DNA of 64,000 nucleotides from Bacillaceae bacterium S4-13-56 (GCA_040191315.1 JAWJLM010000011.1:32418-96417); one strand, 5' to 3'. Shown: positions 26,867 to 37,085, numbered from the stretch's first letter. Translations and numbers: made by a program. Notes: generated by a model not told the origin, from the sequence alone.

Positions 26867-28447
26867 CTGAACACAATACTTATTTCAGATCCCATTCAGG
26901 AGGAAGGGATTGTATCCTTATTAGAAGATTCTAGATGTGTTATTCTACAAAAACATGTGAATGATGCCACAAAAGAAGAGTTAGAAAAAGTAGATGCTCT
27001 CATGGTAAGGAGCGGTACGCAGGTTACTGATGAAGTTATGGATAAGATGCCTAACTTAAAGATTATTGGACGCGCTGGGGTTGGTGTGGATAATATTCAA
27101 ATAGAACAAGCATCAAATAGAGGAATATTAGTTATTAATGCTCCAAATGGAAATACCATTTCAACAGCAGAACATACTTTTGCAATGATGGCAGGTTTAC
27201 TAAGAAAAATCCCTCAAGCCACACAATCTATTAAAAGCGGAGAATGGAATCGTAAACAATTCCAAGGCCAAGAGATTTATGGAAAAACTCTTGGTATTAT
27301 CGGATTTGGAAGAATTGGAACGGAACTTTCAAAACGAGTAAAGGCATTTGGAATGAATATTCTTGTTTATGATCCATTTCTAACGGAAGAAAGAGCGAAA
27401 AAAAACGGAGTAACTCTTGCAGAAGAGCTTGATTATTTATTAGAGAATAGTGATATCATTACCGTTCATACTCCACTTACAGAAGATACACGACATTTAA
27501 TTAATCAGGAAAACATTTACAAGACAAAAAAGGGAGTCTATTTTTTGAATTGCGCCAGAGGCGGGATCATAGAGGAGGATGCACTATATCAAGGAATTGT
27601 TTCAGGACATGTTCGTGGAGCTGCTTTAGATGTTTTTGATGTAGAACCCCCTACTAATAGGAATTTGTTAGAATTAGAGGAGGTTGTAGCAACCCCACAT
27701 ATCGCTGCTTCAACAGAAGAAGCACAGACGAATGTGGCAAAACAAATATCAGAGGATTTTCTTCGGTTTATAGATGGAGATCCTGTATCAAGTGCAATAA
27801 ACCTTCCTCAGCTAACTAAAGATGAATTCACAGTTCTATCACCGTTTTTTGATTTAGTAAAACAAATGGGTAATTTCACTTCCCAATGTATGAAATCTCC
27901 TGTCAAAAAGGTTAATATCACATACGGAGGGAAGATTACAGAACTTGACACACAGATTCTAAGTCGTTGGTTTGTTAGAGGTTTCTTGAATTCCAGAGTA
28001 GACCAAACCATTAATGAAGTGAATGCTTTTCAGGTTTGCCAACAGCGAGGCATATCCTTTAGTGAAACTTTACAGGATGATACACATGGATTTACCAATA
28101 TCATCGAAGCGACTATCTATGGAGAAAAGCAATCATTCACTATTATGGGAACCTATATTCCAGAAGTAGGTCCAAGAATTATTCGATTAAATGGTTTCTC
28201 CGTTGATTTCTATCCAGAGAATTCCTTGCTTTATATTCATCATAATGATCAACCAGGTGTAATCGGGATGGTAGGGCAATTCTTAGGAAACGAAGGACTT
28301 AACATAGCAACTATGGTAGTTGGCCGGAAATCAGCTGGTGGAGATGCAATTATGGTTCTTTCTTTTGATGAACCTGTTCCAACTCATATTGTGGAGCAAA
28401 TTCAATCAAATCCTATGATTACAAACTGTCAAAGAATTAATATGTAA
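26867..28447 (+). CDS. serA: D-3-phosphoglycerate dehydrogenase
   Basis: First enzyme of serine synthesis. NAD-binding GIIGFGRIGTEL near residue 150, catalytic Arg/Glu/His region (NCARGGIIEE, ATPHIAAS), an intervening ASB domain, and a C-terminal ACT domain (HHNDQPGVIGMVG) for serine feedback. The frame opens at an ATG at 26816, but that lies within the promoter. The best start is the CTG at 26867, 8 bp after GAGAGGAG; it yields 526 aa, about the B. subtilis length. A GTG at 26858 overlaps the SD and is less likely. Confidence 0.92.
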   Translation: MNTILISDPIQEEGIVSLLEDSRCVILQKHVNDATKEELEKVDALMVRSGTQVTDEVMDKMPNLKIIGRAGVGVDNIQIEQASNRGILVINAPNGNTISTAEHTFAMMAGLLRKIPQATQSIKSGEWNRKQFQGQEIYGKTLGIIGFGRIGTELSKRVKAFGMNILVYDPFLTEERAKKNGVTLAEELDYLLENSDIITVHTPLTEDTRHLINQENIYKTKKGVYFLNCARGGIIEEDALYQGIVSGHVRGAALDVFDVEPPTNRNLLELEEVVATPHIAASTEEAQTNVAKQISEDFLRFIDGDPVSSAINLPQLTKDEFTVLSPFFDLVKQMGNFTSQCMKSPVKKVNITYGGKITELDTQILSRWFVRGFLNSRVDQTINEVNAFQVCQQRGISFSETLQDDTHGFTNIIEATIYGEKQSFTIMGTYIPEVGPRIIRLNGFSVDFYPENSLLYIHHNDQPGVIGMVGQFLGNEGLNIATMVVGRKSAGGDAIMVLSFDEPVPTHIVEQIQSNPMITNCQRINM

Positions 28448-28449
28448 AA

Positions 28450-28805
28450 GAAAGGGGCTTGGACAAAGCATTTAAATAAAAAACAAACATTATGATTGGC
28501 GTAAAAACAAATCCGGAACTATACTTGCTTCAGGGGGCCTCTGGTGAGCCAAGGAGCTTCCTTGACTTCATCGCACCTTTGTGCCGAGGAAAACAAGCTT
28601 CGAAGCACTGCGTGTAGCATCCGAACTTCCTCGGGGTCTCACCTAGGCCTTTCCTTTCCCGCAGGACAGGGATACTTCCTCGAAAATACTTTGCACGAAG
28701 AAAAAGCGAATTGCTTTTTCGAGGAATCTGCATATGTTTCCGGAGTTTAATTTCCATCTTGTTCGTTTTTTTGTTCTTTATTTAAGTTATGTTCCAGTCT
28801 CTTTC
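28450..28805. repeat. MITE-like repeat D with long terminal inverted repeats
   Basis: About 355 bp between serA and rsiX. The left end (AAAGGGGCTTGGACAAAGCA then TTTAAATAAAAAACAAACA) and the inverted right end (GAAAGAGACTGGAACATAAC then TTAAATAAAGAACAAA) match imperfectly over about 40 bp. Inner landmarks TCCGGAA and TTCCGGAG also pair, and an AAAAAGC/GCTTTTT hairpin lies near 28700. The two overlapping open frames inside show no recognisable protein and are not called. Confidence 0.7.
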
Positions 28806-28816
28806 TTATTAGTTAG

Positions 28817-30037
28817 TTATGGTAAATATATTGGATTTATTTGATCTGATGGAACTGGGATTGGATTCGTTAAATCGTAATTACTTAATTTTTTAAGGCC
28901 AGCATTACTAAACTGAACAGTTTCGTATCCAAAAGATCTGGCTGTGAGAAGGATTCCCTCGATCATAGTCAGATTTTCTTGATTCGCTAATAATGTAGTC
29001 CCCTGTGAAAATTCCACAATTAATGTCTCCTCATTTAAAGGCTCCACACGATTGATTTCCACATCTTCTGGAATAATAGACTGTAAGAGTGAGTAATCTT
29101 CAGGGCTTGTAAGTTCAGAAATATTGTCTTCAATATTATCAATTTCTGTATCCATTGGAACCAGCATTCCCATAGCCTTTTCATCAATTTTATATAAGAA
29201 ATATATTTCTTTATCTGGTTGTTGAATTTTCACTTCTTTCATAGGACCAGCATGAGGAAAATCAACTCCACTTTCTCCATTCTCATTTTGAAAAAGGATG
29301 GTTTTATATCTAGTATTTCCAAACATTCGATGTAATGACCGGATTAAAGCATCCTCAACATAAGAGCCACTTGATGCAAAGAAAGATTGTGGAACTTGAA
29401 CATGAACAATAGATAAATCTTGATCAAGTGTAAAAGTTATCCCCTTCAAAAAAGATTCCATTAATCCCCACTGTTCGAGTAATTCCGATTGGTCCTTATT
29501 AAGTTCGTGATATACCTCTTCTTTGGTCATGATACTAGTGGAAATAACCGTAGCTGGCACGTTATATAAGAAATCCTTACTTGGGAACACATACTGTACT
29601 GCGGCTGTGTCTGATAAATTAGATGTAACGAGGTGGGAATTTATAGGTGAAACTCCCATTATCCCCATGCCCCCTAAAATGGATTCGTCAGCTGCATCTG
29701 TTTCTGAAAGACCAATCTGATTTGGTCCTGTATGATTTAGACTTTCTTCTGACAGACGGCTCGTGTCATTATGAATTTGTACTGTGTCATCCCTGTTATC
29801 CTTAAGGAATAATGTAGGAGAAATCATAAACACTATTTACATAACAGCAGCTGCAGCAAAGGAAGGAAGTACCCATGGTTGCTTTAAGACATTTTTTCTT
29901 CGCGGTATAGTCTGCTCTTGATCAAGTCGTGAGGAAATTTGTTCAAGCCATTCCTGTTTTGATTTTGTATCTTGAATACTTGGCATATTTCTTAATAGAT
30001 CTTCTATTTCTTCCTCACTATAACTCTTTTGCTTCAC
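28817..30037 (-). pseudogene. rsiX: Anti-sigma X factor RsiX with in-frame TAA in its transmembrane segment
   Basis: Membrane anti-sigma factor for SigX. The frame runs from the GTG at 30037 (AGGAGG 9 bp upstream) for about 66 codons to PSFAAAAVM, then a TAA at 29837-29839, and continues in the same frame with IVFMISPTLF and about 330 further residues of the extracytoplasmic domain. The stop thus cuts the single transmembrane helix. TTA (Leu) to TAA is the simplest one-base origin. A GTG at 29833 could restart translation but has no SD. Without the stop the protein would be about 406 aa. It overlaps the end of sigX by 20 bp. Confidence 0.8.
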
Positions 30038-30569
30038 GTCTAACACCCTCCTCTCCGACCTTTTGTTCTAATAATGTTCTAAGTGCCTTCATTCCTCGAT
30101 GCTGTGTAGTTTTCACCTTACTTAAACTCCACCCTAAAATCTCTGCTGTTTCCTGGATAGATAGATCTTGTATATAACGTAATATAATGACGGTTTTTTG
30201 ATCGATTGTACAGTGTTCTAAGCATTCATAAATTTCTTTGATCTCTTCATTTTGAACAGCCATTTCTTCTGGAATGGGATCAGAATCCTGGATTAAAGGA
30301 CTATTTTCTCCAATATCAAATAAATCCATAATATGTTTTTTTCTTCTTTTTTGTCCCCTAAAATAGTCAATAGCTGCATGTCTAGCTATAGAAAATATCC
30401 ATGTTTTTTCGCTACTGTTCCCTTTAAAACTATCGTATGATTTAATAATATTGATATACACTTCTTGAGATAGGTCCTCAGCCAATTGTTTATTTCTTAC
30501 CATATAAAAAAGAAATTGAAACAGATCATGATGATATTTATCATATAAGTCCTCAAACACCTCTTGCAT
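30018..30569 (-). CDS. sigX: ECF RNA polymerase sigma factor SigX
   Basis: Extracytoplasmic-function sigma factor that in B. subtilis controls envelope genes (dlt, pssA). Region 2 (LAEDLSQEVYINIIKSYDSF, KTWIFSIARHAAIDYFR) and region 4 (RYIQDLSIQETAEILGWSLSKVKTTQHRGM) are intact; 183 aa. The ATG at 30569 lies after GGAGGACTCTCC; the frame start at 30587 has no SD. Its cognate anti-sigma gene downstream is interrupted, so activity may be unrestrained if the lesion is real. Confidence 0.93.
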   Translation of the reverse strand: MQEVFEDLYDKYHHDLFQFLFYMVRNKQLAEDLSQEVYINIIKSYDSFKGNSSEKTWIFSIARHAAIDYFRGQKRRKKHIMDLFDIGENSPLIQDSDPIPEEMAVQNEEIKEIYECLEHCTIDQKTVIILRYIQDLSIQETAEILGWSLSKVKTTQHRGMKALRTLLEQKVGEEGVRREAKEL

Positions 30570-30670
30570 GGAGAGTCCTCCGTTCATAATCTTAGTCGAT
30601 TCTGCTAAAAAAAAGTTACAACCTTCCTGCTATTTTCTCTTTAAGACTATTTTACCTTTTTATAGAATAC

Positions 30671-30719
30671 AAAAGAAGTATCAATCTTGCATCCATTGGG
30701 ACTGCGAGATTGATACTTC
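30671..30719 (-). terminator. Terminator of the res operon
   Basis: 13-bp arms GAAGTATCAATCT and AGATTGATACTTC; the minus strand then reads TTTTGTATTC. It separates resE from sigX. Confidence 0.75.
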
Positions 30720-30764
30720 AGAATAGTTTAATATTTTTTCACGAGTAACAAGATTAATCAACAA

Positions 30765-32543
30765 TTAGCTTGCAATTTCGAGATAATTTGGAATAAAAAA
30801 GGTGAATGTTGTCCCTTCTTGTAACTTACTGTGGACAGAAATTGTCCCATTATGGGCTTCCACAATGTTTTTAACAATCGCTAATCCTAACCCAGTCCCT
30901 GTTTTCCCTTTTCCTCTTGATCGAGACTTATCAGCTTTATAAAATCTTTCAAATACAAATGGCAGATCTTCCTCTGATATCCCTGACCCTGAATCCTTAA
31001 CAGAGAACTGCACACCATTTGATTGTTTTTGCACAATCAAATGAACATCTCCATTTTCATTAGTATGTCGGATTGCATTGTCAATTAAGTTTGTTAATAC
31101 CTGCTCTAACCGATCGGGATCTACATTTAAGGAAGAAAGATCATTTGAAAAATCAAACTTCAATTGAATGTTTTGTTCTTTGGCTAGCCCTTGGAATTTA
31201 CGTATGATTCGATCACAGAAGGTGCGTAGATCGACTTGATTAATGTTCAATTGGATGTGCCCTGCTTCCATTCGCGCTAGATCTAAAAGTTCATTTACTA
31301 GCCTGCCGATTCGTAATGACTCGTCATGGATAATAGCGGCTAATTCATTTTTTTCTTCCTTGGATTCAGCAATATCGTCCATGATCGCTTCACTATATCC
31401 TTGAAGCATAGATATAGGTGTTCTCAATTCATGTGAAACGTTTGCAATAAAATCCTTTCGAAGCTTATCCAATCTTCTTTCCTCTGACATATCTCGAATT
31501 ACAGCTACAGCCCCCCTGACATATGACTGGTCATAGAGTGGAGTCATGATAATAACCCAATTCCTTCCTTGAAAGGCAAACTCAGCCATAACTTCTTTTT
31601 CAGTTGTAATAACCTGCTTCAAGATATCTTTTAATTCCATAGGCAAGACATTGTTCTCCTGGTCAGCTATCTTTCCTTTCTCGAAATACCATGATTCTAG
31701 AAAAGCGGTTGCTGGAGGATTGGTAACAAGCATCTCCCCTTTTCTACTTAAGGTGATGACACCATCTGCCATGGAACGCAATATTCCAGAGAGTTGCTCC
31801 TTTTCTTGACGTAACGCATTGATATGAAACTTTAATTGTCGTCCCATTCGGTTAAAGGCCATAGCTAATTCGCCAATCTCATCATGCGTTAAAATAGGTA
31901 CTTTTGTATTAAATTCCCCTCGGGCAAGCTCAAAGGCCGCCTCCCTCATTTTAATCAGCGGAGAGGTAATTCTTGTTGATAAAAAGAAAGCAAAAATAGT
32001 TGTTAATACAATAGCTATCCCAGCACTTAAAAAAATGATTTTAGTAGTTTCAGAAGTTGTTTTTTCTACAATTGTTAAGGGCTGGTATACGTAAACTGCC
32101 CCATCTTGGTTCGGTAAAGATGTCCCTACAATAATAACTTCATTTGTCGAGTCTGGAAGTGTAGCCAGCTTTTTAACTGAAGTACTTTCCTCCATTACCC
32201 GACGCAACTCTTTGTCTTTGTTCAAAAATGCAGTAGAGATGGCCGGGGTCTTTTTCGCTTCAGAAGATGACATCCAAGTGGAATCTTCAAAAACGATAAA
32301 CGCACGGCTATTTGGGTCAAGGATTCTTTCGGTAACAAAAAATATTAGTTCATCATTCTCACCATAATCCTCTACCACTTTTGCAATTTGTTCTGCATTT
32401 TGAAGCAACTCATCCTCTGCATCTATGACAAAGAAATTCTCAAAAAACTCTAATAACAATACTGTCAAAATGAATAATACAAAGGAAACTAAAAGTAAAA
32501 TAGTAAACCATAGTTTACCTACTACACTTCTCCAAAACATCAT
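30765..32543 (-). CDS. resE: Sensor histidine kinase ResE
   Basis: Membrane kinase for ResD, controlling aerobic/anaerobic respiration genes. Transmembrane helix 1 at about residues 10-31, an extracytoplasmic sensor loop, helix 2 at about 170-190, HAMP, a PAS-like domain (about 255-350), dimerisation/His box VSHELRTPISMLQGYSE, then N, G1 and G2 boxes (NLIDNAIRHTNENG, DSGSGIS, GTGLGLAIVKNIVEAH). 592 aa, complete. The ATG overlaps the resD stop (ATGA). Confidence 0.93.
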   Translation of the reverse strand: MMFWRSVVGKLWFTILLLVSFVLFILTVLLLEFFENFFVIDAEDELLQNAEQIAKVVEDYGENDELIFFVTERILDPNSRAFIVFEDSTWMSSSEAKKTPAISTAFLNKDKELRRVMEESTSVKKLATLPDSTNEVIIVGTSLPNQDGAVYVYQPLTIVEKTTSETTKIIFLSAGIAIVLTTIFAFFLSTRITSPLIKMREAAFELARGEFNTKVPILTHDEIGELAMAFNRMGRQLKFHINALRQEKEQLSGILRSMADGVITLSRKGEMLVTNPPATAFLESWYFEKGKIADQENNVLPMELKDILKQVITTEKEVMAEFAFQGRNWVIIMTPLYDQSYVRGAVAVIRDMSEERRLDKLRKDFIANVSHELRTPISMLQGYSEAIMDDIAESKEEKNELAAIIHDESLRIGRLVNELLDLARMEAGHIQLNINQVDLRTFCDRIIRKFQGLAKEQNIQLKFDFSNDLSSLNVDPDRLEQVLTNLIDNAIRHTNENGDVHLIVQKQSNGVQFSVKDSGSGISEEDLPFVFERFYKADKSRSRGKGKTGTGLGLAIVKNIVEAHNGTISVHSKLQEGTTFTFFIPNYLEIAS

Positions 32544-33256
32544 TCACCAACTACCTCGAATTTATAGCCTACTCCCCAAACCGTTATGATCATTTTTGCT
32601 GCATCCTTAGAAACCTTATTTAATTTTTCGCGCAGTCGTTTCACATGGGTATCAACTGTACGCAGATCACCAAAGAACTCGTACTGCCACACTTCTTTTA
32701 ATAGCAACTCGCGATCAAAGACTTTATCTGGAGCGCGGGCCAAGAAAAATAACAATTCATATTCCTTTGGTGTTAACCCTACTTCTTTACCATCTGCTAA
32801 CACACGATGGGCATCATTATCAATCGTTAGATGTGGGAAAACTAAAACATCCTTAGTAGTCGTTTCAGTTTGTAAAAACTTTGTTGAAGAGGAACGACGC
32901 AAAAGTGCTTTCACCCTCAAGACAACTTCTCTTGGGCTAAATGGCTTCACTATATAGTCGTCGGTTCCAACTTCAAATCCTTGGACACGATTCGCTTCTT
33001 CTCCTTTTGCGGTTAGCATAATAACTGGAGTAGCCTTTTTTTCACGTATTTCTCGACAAACTTCAATTCCATCTTTTCCTGGCATCATAATGTCTAGTAA
33101 AATTAAATCGAAGTCCTTTTCTAGAGCTTTTTTTAAGGCATCGTCTCCATTATCCGCTTCATCCACTTCATAATTTTCCCTTTCCAAATACATACGGATC
33201 AAGCGTCTAATTCTTTCTTCATCATCTACAACTAAAATTTTAGCTTCTTTTTCCAT
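32540..33256 (-). CDS. resD: Response regulator ResD
   Basis: OmpR-type response regulator. Receiver domain with DDEE acidic pocket, phosphoacceptor in LILLDIMMPG, Thr/Lys switch residues (MLTAKG, YIVKPFSPRE), and a winged-helix DNA-binding domain (about 140-235) with LTPKEYELLFFLA and VDTHVKRLREKL. The ATG at 33256 has AAGGGGG upstream; 239 aa, the same size as in B. subtilis. Confidence 0.95.
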   Translation of the reverse strand: MEKEAKILVVDDEERIRRLIRMYLERENYEVDEADNGDDALKKALEKDFDLILLDIMMPGKDGIEVCREIREKKATPVIMLTAKGEEANRVQGFEVGTDDYIVKPFSPREVVLRVKALLRRSSSTKFLQTETTTKDVLVFPHLTIDNDAHRVLADGKEVGLTPKEYELLFFLARAPDKVFDRELLLKEVWQYEFFGDLRTVDTHVKRLREKLNKVSKDAAKMIITVWGVGYKFEVVGE

Positions 33257-33342
33257 AATAAGGGCCCCCCTTCTTATATACATAGAATAGCTGATTTCAA
33301 AGTTTGAGCAAAGAATTTTTTACAATATTTACGTTTATCATA

Positions 33343-34536
33343 TTACGCATAGGAGTGAAGTCCAGCTATGATTAAGTTCACAACTATTAAATTAAACATA
33401 ATAATAGCAAAACCTATAACTGCTAACCAAGCCGATTTTTCACCATGCCACCCTCTGGAAAGACGGAGATGTAAAAATGCCGCATAGAAGAACCATGTAA
33501 CAAGCGCCCATACTTCTTTTGGATCCCATCCCCAAAATCGATCCCACGCTTCCTGGGCCCATATAGAAGCAAAAATAAGCGCTCCTAATGTGAAAACAGG
33601 GAAGCCAATAGTCACAGCCCGATAGGAAATTTCGTCGATTAAATCCGCATTGGCTCTTTTAAAGAAAGGTTGAAGAGCAGCACCAATTCTTTTTCTTAAT
33701 AGTAGACGAAGCATACCATAAAGAATTAGCCCCACACTTAGGGACCACAGAAGTGTATTAAATTTACGAGCAGCATTTTCACCTTCCATCCAACTCGGAA
33801 CGGTAAATAACGGTGCCATGACTTCTTCTTCAATCAGAACCGTATCGACTGGTGATACGATAGCTGGCATATGATATTCGATAGGCGTAGCTTCTTCATC
33901 ATTTACCAATTCAAAAGTAGCTTGATAGTCCACTGCTCTAAATGAGGAAGTAACAAGTACAAATGCCAATGTGGCTAGTAAGCTATATAATACAAACTCT
34001 AACCAAAACGTCTGTTTGCTTTTCCTCGATTGATCAATGACTTTGATCAAGTAAATCAGTCCAGCAGCAAAGCTTACTGCTAATATAGCTTCTCCGAGTG
34101 CTGCAGTTGTGACGTGGATGTATAACCAGTGTGACTTTAAGGAAGGAACTAAAGGTGAAAGTTCCCTTGGAAACATACTAGCGAATGCAATAATGAGTAA
34201 AGCCACTGGGAGGGCAAATACTCCAAGGAAATTCACTTTGTATATAAAATGAATAATGATAAAAGCTAGTATAATCATCATTCCGAAGAAAGTAGTATAC
34301 TCAAATAAATTACTAACTGGTGCGTGCCCACTTGCAATCCAGCGCGTTATAAAATATCCCACTTGAGCAATAAATCCAATGATGGTTAGTATGATTCCTA
34401 TTCTAGCAGAAAAACCCTGTTTCTTTTGAACGTCCTTCTTATCTCGAATGGTTGCTGCAAAAAAAATAGTAGCCAATAAATAAAATATAAAGGCTGTAAA
34501 CAGCAGATTCCCGCTTATAGTGAGCCAGTTATTCAT
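33343..34536 (-). CDS. resC: Cytochrome c biogenesis protein ResC (CcsB)
   Basis: Polytopic heme-handling protein of system II cytochrome c maturation. The tryptophan-rich heme motif [18 protein letters not shown] is intact near the C-terminus and conserved histidines flank it ([22 protein letters not shown]). 397 aa. Forms the heme delivery complex with ResB, whose gene lies 26 bp upstream. Confidence 0.94.
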   Translation of the reverse strand: MNNWLTISGNLLFTAFIFYLLATIFFAATIRDKKDVQKKQGFSARIGIILTIIGFIAQVGYFITRWIASGHAPVSNLFEYTTFFGMMIILAFIIIHFIYKVNFLGVFALPVALLIIAFASMFPRELSPLVPSLKSHWLYIHVTTAALGEAILAVSFAAGLIYLIKVIDQSRKSKQTFWLEFVLYSLLATLAFVLVTSSFRAVDYQATFELVNDEEATPIEYHMPAIVSPVDTVLIEEEVMAPLFTVPSWMEGENAARKFNTLLWSLSVGLILYGMLRLLLRKRIGAALQPFFKRANADLIDEISYRAVTIGFPVFTLGALIFASIWAQEAWDRFWGWDPKEVWALVTWFFYAAFLHLRLSRGWHGEKSAWLAVIGFAIIMFNLIVVNLIIAGLHSYA

Positions 34537-34562
34537 TTTAATCCATCCTATTCTTTATAAAT

Positions 34563-36218
34563 TTATTTCAATTCTTGTTGATCTACAGGTAGTTTGATGT
34601 CTGTATTCAAAAGCATTTTTTCCATTTCTCGTTTTAATCCAAACCAGTTTTTATTCGTATGTCCTGCGAGCCAAACTCCTTTTTCGGTAGGGTGTATCCA
34701 AATTCGTCTATGATACCAATACATACCTTGCACTACACCAATCATAAATATCATGGCTCCTATAAAGAACATCGGTAGTGAGTAGTCTTTTTTAACTTTT
34801 AATCCCGATGCAAATCTAGTTTCAAAGTTTGTTATGGATAACTTATAGTTGTTTTCAACCATTTCATTCTTAGATTCATCGTACTCATTTGGATCTAAAT
34901 TAAAACCTATCCCCAAAAAACTTTTCTCGGGTTCGTCTTTCTCAGGTGGATATACAAGAAAAACAAATGCTGGGTAACGAGGATATTTAGATTTAGTTGA
35001 TGGCACCCCGTCCTCTAGAAAAAATTCTGGATAAAACTTGTCCAATCTAACCTTTAATCCATTATCTAAAACGTACTCTTCCTTTGGGTCCTCCAAATTT
35101 ACGGTAAATTCCCCAAGCGACTTTTCTTCCGGATCATTTTTTTCATGTAATTTAAAAGTCATTGTCCCGAATTCATTGTTTTGATAGGAAGCTTGATAGA
35201 TAGAGTATCCTTCAATTTTCATTGCGTCATTGACACGAATCTCTCCGCGTTGAACTTCTTTTAGTTTTGGTTCTTGACCAATGATTGTATCTCCTTCTTT
35301 TTTATATATAACAACATCCGTTTGAAATAAACTTGGTATTAAAGCCCCTGTTTTTTTTATGGTTTCCCCAAAACGCGGATCGTTCTCGTCATAAAACTCT
35401 AATGTGAACTTTTCATTCTTGATATAGTATTCATAATTTGTATTTGGTACTGCTTTCATTTCCCCTTCCCGAAGCCATAATGAACTTTCGGAATACATAA
35501 AAGGAAAGGTTCGAATGATTGCAGCAATCAAGATAATGATTAACCCTATATGATTAACGTAAGGCCCCCATCTTGAAAATCTTCCTTTTTCAGCAAGGAG
35601 ATGTCCATTCTCCTCAGTAATCTTATAGCGATGCTTTTTAAGTTGGTCCTTAACTTTTTGCATATCTTCCTTTGATACAACTTCAGTTTCAGAAAAAAGT
35701 CTTTGTCTTTTAAGAAAATTTTCATGTCGTTTAGGTTTTTGTTTTTTTAGCGCTCTATATAGAGGTACAAATCGATCTATACTACAAATAACTAAACTAA
35801 TTCCAATAAGAGCTATCAGGAGAGTATACCACCAAGAGCTGTATAGGTTATGTAAGCCCAATTGGTAATATATTTTACCTAACAGCCCATAGGTGCTCTC
35901 ATAATAAGTACTTGCAGGAGCGCTACCTGGAATGTATATTTCTTGGGGAAATATCGTACCAATGGCTGATGCAATAAGGGTAAGGATAATTAACCAAACC
36001 CCAACTTTTACAGAAGAAAAGAAATTCCACACTTTATCTACTATGGTTTTGTTATAGGTTTGGGACCTGCGTGCACTACCCTCATAACGCATATTCAAGA
36101 GGTTCTGTCCCTCGTTCCCGTCTACATGCTGATTCCCTTCAACAGGCTTTCCACACGCTTCACATAATACGGTTCCATGGGGGTTAACATGCCCACATTC
36201 GCATTTAATTTTATTCAT
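34563..36218 (-). CDS. resB: Cytochrome c biogenesis protein ResB
   Basis: Membrane partner of ResC. Starts with an N-terminal zinc-ribbon-like segment (CECGHVNPHGTVLCEACG), then transmembrane helices near 70-95, 130-150 and 220-240, a large extracytoplasmic domain and a last helix near 495-520. 551 aa. The ATG at 36218 has AAGGGG upstream. In B. subtilis resA would precede this gene; here only 75 bp separate it from rluB. Confidence 0.92.
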   Translation of the reverse strand: MNKIKCECGHVNPHGTVLCEACGKPVEGNQHVDGNEGQNLLNMRYEGSARRSQTYNKTIVDKVWNFFSSVKVGVWLIILTLIASAIGTIFPQEIYIPGSAPASTYYESTYGLLGKIYYQLGLHNLYSSWWYTLLIALIGISLVICSIDRFVPLYRALKKQKPKRHENFLKRQRLFSETEVVSKEDMQKVKDQLKKHRYKITEENGHLLAEKGRFSRWGPYVNHIGLIIILIAAIIRTFPFMYSESSLWLREGEMKAVPNTNYEYYIKNEKFTLEFYDENDPRFGETIKKTGALIPSLFQTDVVIYKKEGDTIIGQEPKLKEVQRGEIRVNDAMKIEGYSIYQASYQNNEFGTMTFKLHEKNDPEEKSLGEFTVNLEDPKEEYVLDNGLKVRLDKFYPEFFLEDGVPSTKSKYPRYPAFVFLVYPPEKDEPEKSFLGIGFNLDPNEYDESKNEMVENNYKLSITNFETRFASGLKVKKDYSLPMFFIGAMIFMIGVVQGMYWYHRRIWIHPTEKGVWLAGHTNKNWFGLKREMEKMLLNTDIKLPVDQQELK

Positions 36219-36293
36219 TATTAAAACCCCTTCAAGTAACAATTTCATCTTCGTTTATTATACATGATGTTATTCAATGAACCATAGTAAAAA

Positions 36294-37031
36294 CTACTTT
36301 TTTTTCTCAGCAAGAGCTCGAAGTTGTTTTACTTCATGAGGAGTTAACGCTCGATATTCTCCAGGTACAAGTCCATCAACGGTTAAAAATGCAAATCGCT
36401 CTCTTTTTAATTTTTGAACCATAAGCCTAATTCCTTCCAGCATTCTTCTCACTTGCCGATTTCGCCCTTCATGTAAAACCACTTGAATTATAGATTGGTT
36501 CTTCTGCTTATCCATAGATAAAATTTTGGCTGACACTGCCCTTAATTTTTCTCCATCAGAAATAACGCCTTTTCGCAGTTGATTAATATCGTCCTTGTTA
36601 GGAATGCCCTTTACTTTTGCAATATAGACTTTTTCTAACTCCGAACTTGGATGGATCATTTTCTGAGCAAAATCGCCATCGTTTGTTAATAACAAAACTC
36701 CAGTAGTATCATAATCTAACCGTCCAACCGGAAAAATTCTTTCTGGTACATTTGGAAAGAAATCAGTAACAACCTTTCTATCTTTGTCATCCTTTACAGC
36801 TGAAATAACTCCACGCGGCTTATAAAATAAAAAATAAACAGACTCCTCTTTCGATAAAGGAATGCCATTAACCTCAATTTCATCTTGGGTACTCGCCTTA
36901 GTGCCAAGTTCAGTAACTACTTTTCCATTAACTCTAACTTTCCCTTGGAGAATTAATTCTTCGGCTTTCCTTCTGGATGTTACTCCACTTTGAGCAATAA
37001 TCTTTTGTAAACGTTCTCGACTATTTGTCAT
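36294..37031 (-). CDS. rluB: Ribosomal large-subunit pseudouridine synthase B
   Basis: Modifies 23S rRNA. N-terminal S4 RNA-binding domain (about residues 6-60: LQKIIAQSGVTSRRKAEELI) and RsuA-type catalytic domain with the active aspartate in GRLDYDTTGVLLLTNDG and the HEGRNRQVRRML motif. 245 aa. Lies upstream of the res genes as in B. subtilis. Confidence 0.94.
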   Translation of the reverse strand: MTNSRERLQKIIAQSGVTSRRKAEELILQGKVRVNGKVVTELGTKASTQDEIEVNGIPLSKEESVYFLFYKPRGVISAVKDDKDRKVVTDFFPNVPERIFPVGRLDYDTTGVLLLTNDGDFAQKMIHPSSELEKVYIAKVKGIPNKDDINQLRKGVISDGEKLRAVSAKILSMDKQKNQSIIQVVLHEGRNRQVRRMLEGIRLMVQKLKRERFAFLTVDGLVPGEYRALTPHEVKQLRALAEKKK

Positions 37032-37085
37032 ACAATCACCTGCTTTTTCTATTTGTTCTTAAGATAATATTAGTATACATAGAAA

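Noticed and set aside
28530..28757. Overlapping open frames on both strands inside repeat D
   Set aside because: Both lie wholly within an inverted-repeat element, have no SD and no recognisable protein features.
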